Assembly: GCA_025054775.1 (NCBI GenBank)
Contig: JANWZA010000058.1
Span: 1 to 64,000, forward strand
Direction of reading: 5' to 3'
DNA: 64,000 nt
Origin: Microscillaceae bacterium
GTDB lineage: Bacteria > Bacteroidota > Bacteroidia > Cytophagales > Microscillaceae
Of the stretch, positions 9,001-16,352 are shown one piece after another. The first letter of the stretch is position 1. Each line of letters opens with the position of its first letter. A model generated the notes under the pieces. The model had not been told where the DNA came from. It was given only the letters and a program-made list of their open reading frames with translations, and searched no databases. A program made the translations under genes and the position numbers.

Positions 9001-10686
9001 TATACTTTTACAGATACTAATAACTGTACTAATACCTTAGAACAAAGCGTAGAGGTAGTACCGTTGCCTACGCTTGCTTTTGTAGGTTTGCAAAATCACT
9101 ACTGTATTGACGTACCTGCTTTTGTGCTAAGTGCTACTCCTGCAGGAGGAACTTTTAGGATAAATGGTAATGTAGCTACGCAATTCAATCCAAGCGCCTT
9201 AGGAGTAGGAACACATACTGTACGATACGAATTTACGGACAATAATAATTGCCGAAATACTATCGAGCGAAGTGTTGTGGTTAATCCGTTACCTACGCCA
9301 AGCATTGTGGGTTTAGCCCCAATTTATTGCTTGAACAGTGGGATTATTCAATTGGTAGGTAGCCCTGCGGGTGGTGTATTTAGGATAAATGGTAATGTAG
9401 CAACACACCTTAATCCGAGCATTTTAGGAATTGGTAATCACACCGTAACTTATACCTACACCGATGCTAATGGATGTACCAAACAAGTAAGTCAAAATAT
9501 TTCTATTGAAGAACCACGTGCCGATGTGCAAATTACAGGTTTGGGCTTTACCTATTGTATCAATGCCAATCCTTTTGAACTCACTGCCACACCTGCTGGC
9601 GGTGTGTTTACTATTAACGGCAATGTGGTTACCCACGTTAAACCTTCAGAATTAGGGGTAGGAGTCAAAACCGTATTCTATACTTATACTGACCCACGAA
9701 CTAACTGCTCAGTAACAGTTTCCAAAGATTTTGAAATTTCCAGTTTACCTTCAATAAGTATTGTTAATATTTCAGGATTAAACAATCAATATTGCCTTAA
9801 TGCTCCTCCTTTTAATTTGATAGCTAATCCCGCGGGCGGCGTTTTTACTATCAATGGAGTAGTAAAAACCCAACTTAATCCTGCCGAACTCGGACCTGGA
9901 CGGCACGTAATCATTTACAATTATCAAGACATAAATGGTTGCACTAACACCGACTCCAAAGTAATTACTATTCCTGAACTCCCTAATGTGACTTTAGCAT
10001 TGAAAGAAGCCTATTGCACGCAAAACCCTGCCATTACCTTGCAAGTAAGTCCTCCTAATGCGGGTAGCTTTACCATCAACGGTTTACCTGCTACGGTATT
10101 CAATCCGCAAGCCTTAGGAGTGGGAGAATTTATAGTTCGCTTCGTAGATCCAACAGGTTGTGTAGATTTGAGCAAAAAAGTTAAAATAAAAGCACCACCA
10201 GAACCAACCAAGTATGAAAATTTACGTATATGCTCTAACAGCGAAGACACTTTGCGGCTGACAGCTACCGAAGGCAAACGATACCGCTGGAATACAGGGG
10301 ACACCACGCGTACCATTGCCATACGAAAGTCAGGAAGGTACACTATACGTGTAATTGACGAGTTGGAGTGTTTTTCTGAAAGTACAATTGATGTTATTGA
10401 CGAGTGTTTTCCTGGTATCTATGTTCCTACTGCTTTCACACCTAACGGTGATGGATTGAACGATAAACTAGAAATTTTTGGAAGACATTTTGACAAATTT
10501 GAAACTTGGATTTTTAATAAGTGGGGAGAGGTTGTATTTCGTTCTAATGACCGCTACGTGAATTGGGACGGTACTTATTTGGGTAAAGAAGCACCTCCTG
10601 ACGTATATGTTTGTAAAATACGCTTCCGCTATTTGCCTAATAGCCCTATGCTGGAAAGAGTTTTCTCCGTAACGTTAATAAGATAA
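6067..10686 (+). CDS. Giant secreted repeat protein with IgGFc-binding-like and type B T9SS C-terminal domains
   Basis: 1539 residues from the ATG at 6067, which begins a clear signal peptide (hydrophobic core LLLLFWKRVVLTVYLLALF, cut after FAQ); the TTG at 6025 is rejected. Order of parts: an N-terminal region opening with GREFWVGFM, as in IgGFc-binding-like domains of Bacteroidota (about bases 6170-7480); a PKD domain with the WNFGNG core (about 7520-7690); an Ig-like spacer; nine Cys-containing modules of about 75 residues (7930-10190); and a C-terminal gliding-motility-type domain with YVPTAFTPNGDG (10420-10686), the signal for type IX secretion, type B. It is therefore predicted to be exported and held at or released from the cell surface as an adhesin or gliding-related filament. 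Ligand unknown. Confidence 0.85.
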   Translation: MAVLQLSIKKLLLLFWKRVVLTVYLLALFQISFAQLSTEGREFWVGFMEIIPNQPPVQKLYITSKVNTTVTVTMGSPSSPTVIANNQPITANQITTISLPSTAQATGSETKQTIGVRVTSPDFISVFASNESNARSEASVVIPVNSLGGNTEYIVAAYQGSSVGTSGGTPRSEFLIVALEDNTVVNITPTAATRGGRPANVVFSTPTLNRGDVYQVQASSVTADLTGTRLVASGSCKPFAVFAGANATLTNNSCNAWEHLYEQLTPIQTWGRDYLVTPFKFASQGYSYRIIAKDNNTVVSINGTPTYTLNSGQVQEVQVPNEAAFCVQADKPICVAQYKKGQDCNGFPPAGSTRLGDPALLILNPLNQTIKDISFFTFPLQGGAIARYFVNIVTRTASIARIKLNGVPISPTSFTASPCGNYSYASIEISNSNHRLSSDSSFIAYAYGYGQAEGFAYSVGGAFENQEYNFHLPATACVGQTINLQGTGNVLGFSWNFGNGQTATGQNVSVTYTSPGFYEVTMTVTISGGCGTDFVRKTIEILPYPTVNLGPNRAICPNTTTTLSAGTQPAGTTYLWSNGATTPTITVGAGTYTVTVTNRANCSTTSNPVTISFHPVTSVTTNVQAEYCTNSPAFSMSGTPAGGSFTINGTPATQFDPSALGAGTFTVVYTAQDANNCTVSSTQTVTIKPAANLTSNLNTAGYCVNAQAVTLQGTPAGGSFTINGNPATQFNPSVLGVGTHTVVYTYNNPNGCISTLQQNIQVFPKPNPVIVGATSVCVETVQTYSVASVAGNTYQWQVTDAVGTILSGQGTHQITVRWDAPLSNAGLQITQTNSNNCAETATIAIVVNPKPTVQITNLNPSYCINTPAFNLTATPVGGTFTINGNSANQFNASALGVGNHTVVYSFTDNNGCTNTDTKTVQIFPLPVLTINGLANRYCIDNAPINLTATPVGGSFTINGNAATQFNPNVLGVGTHIVRYTFTDTNNCTNTLEQSVEVVPLPTLAFVGLQNHYCIDVPAFVLSATPAGGTFRINGNVATQFNPSALGVGTHTVRYEFTDNNNCRNTIERSVVVNPLPTPSIVGLAPIYCLNSGIIQLVGSPAGGVFRINGNVATHLNPSILGIGNHTVTYTYTDANGCTKQVSQNISIEEPRADVQITGLGFTYCINANPFELTATPAGGVFTINGNVVTHVKPSELGVGVKTVFYTYTDPRTNCSVTVSKDFEISSLPSISIVNISGLNNQYCLNAPPFNLIANPAGGVFTINGVVKTQLNPAELGPGRHVIIYNYQDINGCTNTDSKVITIPELPNVTLALKEAYCTQNPAITLQVSPPNAGSFTINGLPATVFNPQALGVGEFIVRFVDPTGCVDLSKKVKIKAPPEPTKYENLRICSNSEDTLRLTATEGKRYRWNTGDTTRTIAIRKSGRYTIRVIDELECFSESTIDVIDECFPGIYVPTAFTPNGDGLNDKLEIFGRHFDKFETWIFNKWGEVVFRSNDRYVNWDGTYLGKEAPPDVYVCKIRFRYLPNSPMLERVFSVTLIR
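7930..10190 (+). repeat. Nine-copy protein module within the secreted protein
   Basis: Each module has a YC pair, then a core close to PAGGSFTINGNPATQFNP, then LGVGTHTVVY and a second Cys (NGC or NNC). YC pairs fall near bases 7945, 8170, 8650, 8874, 9098, 9325, 9554, 9788 and 10011. Modules 3-8 are spaced by about 225 bp; an Ig/PKD-like spacer (8370-8620) separates modules 2 and 3. The paired Cys residues suggest one disulfide per module. Confidence 0.85.
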
Positions 10687-10715
10687 AAATTGGAAAAGCA
10701 AAATGCTAAAATCTT

Positions 10716-10810
10716 GGAGTAGTGCCGTAGTATAGTGATACTTCGAAAATTAAGACAAAATCTGCCAAAGGCAGATGTCCCTTTCGCACTATACGCTTGT
10801 TGCCTACTCC
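10716..10810 (+). ncRNA. Candidate Y RNA (Ro-binding non-coding RNA)
   Basis: About 95 nt lying 43 bp before the Ro/TROVE gene on the same strand. The ends pair: GGAGTAG (10716-10722) with CTACTCC (10804-10810). After an asymmetric internal loop (TGCCGTA on the 5' side, GCTTGTTGC on the 3' side) a second perfect 8-bp helix pairs GTATAGTG (10730-10737) with CACTATAC (10787-10794). Inside, GACA (10754-10757) and TCTGCC (10761-10766) pair with GGCAGA (10770-10775) and TGTC (10776-10779) over an AAA loop. A T-rich tail follows at 10811-10829. This layout, end helix, bulged loop containing CCG, then a helix ending in AGTG/CACT, is that of the Ro-binding stem of animal Y RNAs as I remember it. Assignment is inference from structure and context; expression is untested. 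Confidence 0.6.
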
Positions 10811-10853
10811 TTTCTATTTTTTATTTATTGAATTATCTCAATCCTGATAATCT

Positions 10854-12377
10854 ATGCGTTTTAATACCCAAGCTCAAAATAAGGATTTAACTATAAACCA
10901 CGAAGGTGCAGAAGCCTATTACCTCCCCGTGAAAATGGACTTGTACACCACTGTGGTAACTTCGGCTTTGTCAGACCAATTTTATGAAAAAGCAGACAAG
11001 AGAATAGAACGCCTAAGAGAACTTATTAAGCAATGCGAGCCAACCTTTGTAGCCAAACTCGCTATTTATGCTCGTGAGCAAATGTATTTGCGTTCTGTTC
11101 CGTTGGTGCTTGCCGTAGAACTTGCTAAAATTCATAAAAACGATAACTTAGTGAGCCGTTTGGTTGCCCGCATTGTGCAACGTGCCGATGAGATTACCGA
11201 ATTGTTGGCATACTATCAATTAGCCAATGAAAGGAATGGTACGAAAAAATTAGGTAAACTTTCCAAACAAATTCAAAAAGGTTTGGCACAAGCCTTTAAT
11301 AAATTTGACGAGTACCAATTTGCCAAGTACAACCGTAAAACGGAGATAAAACTTCGTGATGCGTTGTTTTTGGTGCACCCCAAAGCCAAAAATGAAACCC
11401 AACAAGCAATTTTTGATAAAATTGTAAAAGACGAGTTGCAGACACCTTATACGTGGGAAGTGGAACTTTCGGTACTAGGGCAACAAACTTTTGCTACCGA
11501 GCAAGATAAACAACAGGCATTCCAAGCCAAATGGGAGGAGTTGATTGATAGTGGTAAAGTGGGCTACATGGCATTGCTTCGTAACTTACGCAATATCCTT
11601 CAAGCGAAGGTAAGTGCGACGCATCTACAAAAAGTGGCTACACGCATAGCTAACCAGCATGAAGTAGCTAATTCTAAGCAGTTACCTTTTCGCTTTTTAG
11701 CAGCATACAAGGAACTGATTAACCTTGAAGAACCCTCTCCTTTTGTAAGTTTACTTCTGGAGAGTTTAGAACAAGCCGTGAAAGCCAGTGTAGTCAATTT
11801 ACAAGGTTTTGATGCTCAAACTACAGTGCTATTAGCGTGTGATGTTTCAGGTTCAATGCAACGACCTATTTCTCCAAGAAGCAAAATTGAGAACTATGAT
11901 ATTGGGTTGATATTAGCTATGCTTTTACAATCCGAATGTCAGTCTGTAATTAGTGGCTTTTTTGGAGATACGTGGAAAGTAGTTAATTTACCTTCAAGCC
12001 ATATACTTTCTAATTGTAAGGAATTGCGTCGTAGAGAGGGCGAAGTGGGCTATTCTACCAATGGCTACAAAGTGCTAGAGTATTTAATTGAAAATAAACT
12101 TGCCGTAGACAAGGTAATGTTTTTTACTGACTGCCAAATGTGGAACAATAAAAATACTGATACTACATTTGCAGGCACTTGGCAAAAGTATAAAAAAATT
12201 GCCCCCCGAGCCAAATTATACTTGTTTGATTTAGTAGGTTACGGAAATACACCATTGCAAATAGAAAGACAAGACGTGTACCTAATTGCAGGTTGGTCAG
12301 ACAAGATTTTTGAGGTATTAGAAAATTTAGAAAAAGGAGAAGATACTTTGGCAATGATAGAAAATATTAGATTTTAG
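10854..12377 (+). CDS. rsr: Ro60-like TROVE domain ribonucleoprotein (Rsr)
   Basis: 507 residues. The first ~300 form the TROVE HEAT-repeat ring (conserved helices such as REQMYLRSVPLVLAVEL and KLRDALFLVHPKAKN at about 165-179); the C-terminal ~190 are a von Willebrand A fold with an intact metal site DVSGSM at residues 330-335. The family binds Y RNAs on the ring's outer face and misfolded or single-stranded RNA ends through the hole; in Deinococcus and Salmonella Rsr works with PNPase in RNA decay and stress survival. No PNPase, RtcB or other RNA gene is adjacent here. The start is the ATG at 10854, 43 bases after the candidate Y RNA; no separate promoter is evident between them, so the two may share a transcript. 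The next gene is convergent, with 9 bp between stops. Confidence 0.92.
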   Translation: MRFNTQAQNKDLTINHEGAEAYYLPVKMDLYTTVVTSALSDQFYEKADKRIERLRELIKQCEPTFVAKLAIYAREQMYLRSVPLVLAVELAKIHKNDNLVSRLVARIVQRADEITELLAYYQLANERNGTKKLGKLSKQIQKGLAQAFNKFDEYQFAKYNRKTEIKLRDALFLVHPKAKNETQQAIFDKIVKDELQTPYTWEVELSVLGQQTFATEQDKQQAFQAKWEELIDSGKVGYMALLRNLRNILQAKVSATHLQKVATRIANQHEVANSKQLPFRFLAAYKELINLEEPSPFVSLLLESLEQAVKASVVNLQGFDAQTTVLLACDVSGSMQRPISPRSKIENYDIGLILAMLLQSECQSVISGFFGDTWKVVNLPSSHILSNCKELRRREGEVGYSTNGYKVLEYLIENKLAVDKVMFFTDCQMWNNKNTDTTFAGTWQKYKKIAPRAKLYLFDLVGYGNTPLQIERQDVYLIAGWSDKIFEVLENLEKGEDTLAMIENIRF

Positions 12378-12386
12378 TCGGTTTGC

Positions 12387-13724
12387 TTAACCTACCGAAG
12401 CATCGTGGGAGTTACTTACCGCATTTTGAGGCACTTTCATTTGCACAACGGCTATTTTTTCAGAGGTGGCTGTTTTCTTTTTCAAGATAGTGAATTCATA
12501 TCCTTGAATTAACACGGTTTCCCCTATTCGGGGGGTTCTTTGGCCGATAAAGTTCAAGAGCATTCCTGATACAGTTTCATAGTATTCACTTTCAGGAAAA
12601 CAAGCTTCAGGAAGAATTTTATTTAGCTCTGAAACTGAAAGTAGTCCGCTAAGCATGTATTCACCTTCACCAATTGCAATAATGTTGCTCTCATCGGTTT
12701 CGTCATAAATTTCGCCTAAAAGTTCCTCTATGATATCTTCTATGGTTACTAATCCAATCAGTTCTCCTGCATCATTCTTTACTACAGCCATGTGCCGCCG
12801 CTTTTTTTGAAATTCCTCTAACAAATCTCCTACCCGCTTGTTAGGAGAAGTAGTGTGGATAGGCATTCGTAAATCATGTAAGCTAGTAATCTCATGGTTG
12901 TTAGCAAGTAATTTTAGCAAATCTTTGGTATAGAGTAGCCCTTTGATATTATTTATATCACCTTGATAGAGGGGAATACGCGAATAGCCCTCAAAAATAG
13001 CTGTGCTGATTACCTCTTGCAGGGGAGTGTCAATATCTAAGGCAACAATTTTGTCTTTAGGCATCATGATTTGCTTGACAAATTTATCATCAAACTTGAA
13101 CACCTGGTCAAGTAATCTACTGGTAGATTTTTCAATTTCTCCTTCTTTGCTACTCTCTTCAATCAAGATGCGTAATTCCTCTTCAGAATGTACAGACTCG
13201 TGTGAAGCAGCGGGTACACCAATGGCATTAAGAACGAAATTAGCAAAACCGTTAAAAGTCCAAATAAAAGGTACAAAAACGAAATAAAAGAAACGTAGAG
13301 GCAAAGCCACGGCAATTGTAGTAGGTAAAGAATACCGAATGGCAAAAGATTTGGGTACTAATTCTCCGAATACTACGTGCATAAAAGTTATGAACACAAA
13401 GGCAATTGTAGTAGAGAGGCTACGTAATTGTATGGGATTGATATCTATGTGAAAGTAGTGAAAAATCCCCAGTACTACTTCTTTGGCGACCTCTTCACCA
13501 ATAAACCCTAACCCGATACTGGCAATAGTAATACCTAATTGTGTGGCAGCTAAATAAGCATCTAAGTGGCTAGTAATATGTTTAGCAATCCTTGCTAAAG
13601 TGGCATCTCGGTGGGTTTTGAGGTCAAGTTGAGAAGAGCGTACCTTTACAATAGCAAACTCTGCAGCTACAAAAAAACCATTGAGAGCCACTAAAAATAT
13701 GGTGAGCAGTATGTCTATAATCAT
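12387..13724 (-). CDS. CNNM/CorC-family transporter-associated protein (DUF21, CBS pair, CorC_HlyC)
   Basis: 445 residues, full length. N-terminal DUF21 membrane part (about 1-190, with four hydrophobic segments beginning at IDILLTIFLVALNGFFVAAEF), a CBS-domain pair (about 200-330), and a C-terminal CorC_HlyC transporter-associated domain (about 345-430). Relatives are often named hemolysins, but the family is now tied to Mg2+/Co2+ export or its regulation, CBS domains sensing ATP-Mg; which ion this one handles is inference. It has its own promoter (13754-13762). Confidence 0.9.
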   Translation of the reverse strand: MIIDILLTIFLVALNGFFVAAEFAIVKVRSSQLDLKTHRDATLARIAKHITSHLDAYLAATQLGITIASIGLGFIGEEVAKEVVLGIFHYFHIDINPIQLRSLSTTIAFVFITFMHVVFGELVPKSFAIRYSLPTTIAVALPLRFFYFVFVPFIWTFNGFANFVLNAIGVPAASHESVHSEEELRILIEESSKEGEIEKSTSRLLDQVFKFDDKFVKQIMMPKDKIVALDIDTPLQEVISTAIFEGYSRIPLYQGDINNIKGLLYTKDLLKLLANNHEITSLHDLRMPIHTTSPNKRVGDLLEEFQKKRRHMAVVKNDAGELIGLVTIEDIIEELLGEIYDETDESNIIAIGEGEYMLSGLLSVSELNKILPEACFPESEYYETVSGMLLNFIGQRTPRIGETVLIQGYEFTILKKKTATSEKIAVVQMKVPQNAVSNSHDASVG

Positions 13725-13753
13725 ACAAAGGAATAAAGCCTACAGAATTAGGT

Positions 13754-13762
13754 GCAAAGTTA
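13754..13762 (-). promoter_or_regulatory. Promoter -7 element of the CNNM/CorC gene
   Basis: Reads TAACTTTGC on the minus strand, 29 bases before the ATG at 13724. Confidence 0.6.
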
Positions 13763-14133
13763 TATATTTTGTATCGTTGCTTCTGTTTCGCGGTTTTACT
13801 GCCTAAAATTATTAAAAATGTAGCAAAACATGAAAAAAGGTAATGAACTTTTTTTTTGATATTTTTGATAGTAGTGTGAAATGTATGATATTGTAAAATG
13901 GCTACAAAATTTCATTAAAAATGAGACTCAATGTATGTATGAACATAGAACGCATATGGTAATCTTGAACTAATGCTGATTATCAATAGGCAAAAGGCGA
14001 TCTTTGCAGAACTTTGCTCGTACTTCGGTAATTTACACCAAGCTCTTTGGGCTTTTCCTTTCAATTCCTAATGCGTTTGTTAGAATTTGAAAGCCTGTAA
14101 ATTAACAAAAGCACTTTACGTTGGGTGTTCTGG
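13763..14133. other. Intergenic stretch without recognisable gene
   Basis: AT-rich sequence between the promoter of the CNNM gene and the terminator of the glutaryl-CoA dehydrogenase gene. I found no open frame with protein-like content, no RNA gene and no clear repeat. Confidence 0.6.
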
Positions 14134-14172
14134 AAAAAACAAAGAAGCAAGTTAGCTTATTCGTAACTTGCC
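14134..14172 (-). terminator. Rho-independent terminator of glutaryl-CoA dehydrogenase gene
   Basis: GCAAGTTA (14147-14154) pairs perfectly with TAACTTGC (14164-14171) over a 9-base loop; on the minus strand the stem is followed by TTCTTTGTTTTTT. It lies about 35 bases past the stop codon at 14206. Confidence 0.8.
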
Positions 14173-14205
14173 TTTTGAAACTAACTATTTTTTATTTTCA
14201 CTTAA

Positions 14206-15432
14206 TTATCTAAAGGCAGGGATGCCTGTAATCTCATGCCCTAAAATAAGTAGGTGAATATCGTGTGTACCTTCGTAAGTAATTACAGACTCGAGGTTCA
14301 TCATATGTCGCATAATGCTATACTCACCTGTAATACCCATGCCTCCTAGAATTTGTCTTGCTTCACGAGCTATGTTGAGAGCGATTTCTACATTGTTTCG
14401 TTTCGCTAACGAAATTTGAGCGGTTGTGGCTTTACCTTCGTTTTTAAGCACACCTAAACGCCAGCAAATTAGTTGAGCTTTGGTAATTTCGGTAAGCATT
14501 TCTGCTAATTTTTTCTGCACAAGTTGAAACGAAGCAATGGGTTTATCAAATTGTATTCGCTCTAAAGCATAGCGACGGGCTGTATCGTAGCAATCCATCG
14601 CCGCACCTAATGCCCCCCAAGAGATACCATAACGTGCCGAGTCTAAACACTTTAAGGGACCCTTTAAGCCTGAAATGTTAGGTAATAAATTTTCTTTGGG
14701 GACTTTCACATTATCAAATACAAGTTCACCTGTACAACTTGCCCGCAAAGACCATTTGTTATGAATTTCAGGTGTAGAGAAACCTTCCATACCTCGTTCC
14801 ACGATTAAGCCATGTATCCTTCCCTCTTCATTTTTTGCCCATACTATGGCGATATCAGCTTCAGGGGCATTGGAAATCCACATTTTAGAACCATTAAGTA
14901 GGTAGTAATCACCTTTATCCTCAAAGCGTGTTCGCATGCCACCTGGGTTGGATCCATAGTCAGCTTCTGTAAGCCCAAAACAGCCTAATAGTTCACCACT
15001 TGCTAAACGAGGTAAATATTTTTGGCGTTGTAATTCTGAACCAAAGGCATAGATAGGAAACATAACCAAGGAGCCTTGTACAGAAGCCATAGAGCGTATG
15101 CCCGAGTCCCCGCGTTCTATTTCTTGCATCATTAAGCCATAACTGATATAGTCTAAACCGCCGTTAGGGTTGTATTCTGGAGGAATAGTTGGACCAAACA
15201 ACCCCATTTCACCGAATTTTTTTACCAAGTGTTTTGGAAATTTGGCTTCTTGGGCATATTGTTCTATAATAGGGCTGACTTCTTTTTTAATAAACTCGCG
15301 CACTGAAGCGCGTATCATTTTTTGCTCATCGGTTAGCAAATCGTCTATTTGATAAAAATCGGGGGAGGTAAAGTTATCTTGCTTTACCGCTTTTTTATCT
15401 TGTAATTGGGCAGTTGTTAAGGTTTTTTCCAT
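14206..15432 (-). CDS. gcdH: Glutaryl-CoA dehydrogenase
   Basis: 408 residues, full-length acyl-CoA dehydrogenase. Closest family by motif is glutaryl-CoA dehydrogenase: SVQGSLVMFPIYAFGS, LTEADYGSNPGGM, ARYGISWGALGAA, and YEGTHDIH, where Glu387 is the catalytic base. The enzyme oxidises and decarboxylates glutaryl-CoA to crotonyl-CoA with FAD, in lysine and tryptophan breakdown. The acetoacetyl-CoA thiolase and a longer acyl-CoA dehydrogenase in this window could act on the products, though they are not linked. Promoter at 15466-15474 and terminator at 14134-14172 make it a single-gene unit. Confidence 0.9.
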   Translation of the reverse strand: MEKTLTTAQLQDKKAVKQDNFTSPDFYQIDDLLTDEQKMIRASVREFIKKEVSPIIEQYAQEAKFPKHLVKKFGEMGLFGPTIPPEYNPNGGLDYISYGLMMQEIERGDSGIRSMASVQGSLVMFPIYAFGSELQRQKYLPRLASGELLGCFGLTEADYGSNPGGMRTRFEDKGDYYLLNGSKMWISNAPEADIAIVWAKNEEGRIHGLIVERGMEGFSTPEIHNKWSLRASCTGELVFDNVKVPKENLLPNISGLKGPLKCLDSARYGISWGALGAAMDCYDTARRYALERIQFDKPIASFQLVQKKLAEMLTEITKAQLICWRLGVLKNEGKATTAQISLAKRNNVEIALNIAREARQILGGMGITGEYSIMRHMMNLESVITYEGTHDIHLLILGHEITGIPAFR

Positions 15433-15465
15433 ATTTTTGTGGGTAATTCTATTTAAGTTTATATT

Positions 15466-15474
15466 GCAAAGTTA
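15466..15474 (-). promoter_or_regulatory. Promoter -7 element of gcdH
   Basis: Reads TAACTTTGC on the minus strand, 33 bases before the ATG at 15432. It lies in the 59-bp divergent gap with the cupin gene. Confidence 0.7.
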
Positions 15475-15491
15475 CTGATTTTTCCTAAAAT

Positions 15492-15998
15492 ATGAAAAAA
15501 GATGCTGACTACTGGATTGAAAAGTTACAACTTACAGCTCACCCCGAGGGGGGATATTTTAAGGAAATCTACCGTAGCGTAGGTAAAGTGGGTGAAGCTT
15601 GTCTCCCCCAAGGGCTATATGGAGAGAGAAACTACGCTACAAGCATTTACTTTCTGTTAGAAAGTCATCAATTTTCGGCTTTTCATCGTATTGCATTTGA
15701 TGAAATTTGGCATTTCTACGAAGGTAGCCCTGTAGGAATTTATGTTATTGATATTCAAGGTAATGTAAACAAATATCTTTTAGGGCGTGATATTGAGCAA
15801 AAGCAACAATTTCAAATAATTATTCCTGCTAATCACTGGTTTGCAGCAGAGGTAATAGAACCTGAAAGTTTTTCTTTGGTAGGTTGCACGGTTAGTTTGG
15901 GATTTGACTTTCAAGATTTTGAATTAGCACGCAAAAATGAACTATTATCACAATTTCCCCAAGCAAAAGATTATATTGAACGGTTTTGTATCTTATAG
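15492..15998 (+). CDS. DUF985 cupin-domain protein
   Basis: 168 residues, the whole length of this single-domain family. Seen: N-terminal LQLTAHPEGGYFKEIYRS, the cupin stretch FHRIAFDEIWHFYEGSPV (about 70-87), and VGCTVSLGFDFQDFEL near the C-terminus, all hallmarks of DUF985. The His/Glu residues of the cupin core could bind a metal or sugar. Biochemical function of the family is not well established and neighbours do not help: gcdH is divergent and the next gene lies past a 350-bp gap. Confidence 0.85.
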   Translation: MKKDADYWIEKLQLTAHPEGGYFKEIYRSVGKVGEACLPQGLYGERNYATSIYFLLESHQFSAFHRIAFDEIWHFYEGSPVGIYVIDIQGNVNKYLLGRDIEQKQQFQIIIPANHWFAAEVIEPESFSLVGCTVSLGFDFQDFELARKNELLSQFPQAKDYIERFCIL

Positions 15999-16134
15999 CC
16001 AACTTTGCAATAGCTTTACAGGGCTAATTCTACCTCAATCTTAAAATCATTCTACTCCTACTAATTCTTTTCATTTTCTACATACTTGCTACCTTACAAC
16101 ATAAAAAATAAGCACCTAAAAATGCCTCCATATA

Positions 16135-16231
16135 ACTCCTGCAATGCCTTCCTCAACAAATATTCCAAGATGCCTTGAAACAAGTCAGTGAAAAGATTGC
16201 TAAAATCATGATTGAGCGTAAAAGAACTTAA
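16135..16231 (+). other. Possible gene remnant
   Basis: In one frame the sequence reads as a 31-residue tail, FQDALKQVSEKIAKIMIERK with flanks, ending in TAA at 16229-16231; it looks amphipathic and protein-like, but a stop precedes it at once and no family is recognised. The rest of the 15999-16352 gap shows only two similar CAATAGCT-containing motifs and the promoter at 16279. Confidence 0.25.
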
Positions 16232-16278
16232 AATTAATCTTGTATCAGCAAAATAGCAGTTTATCTCTCAAAAATAAC

Positions 16279-16287
16279 TAACTTCGC
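16279..16287 (+). promoter_or_regulatory. Promoter -7 element of the glycosyltransferase gene
   Basis: TAACTTCGC, one base off consensus, 65 bases before the proposed start at 16353. A similar AACTTTGCAATAGCT stretch occurs at 16001-16015. Confidence 0.4.
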
Positions 16288-16352
16288 AATAGCTAAAAAT
16301 TTCCTGTTAATTGCATTCAGAAAGTTACATTTTAATTTCATCTTTGGTCGCC

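Noticed and set aside
10739-10755. tRNA-like T loop in the candidate Y RNA
   Set aside because: TTCGAAA looks like a T loop, but the flanks do not form a T stem, so a YrlA-type tRNA module is not supported.
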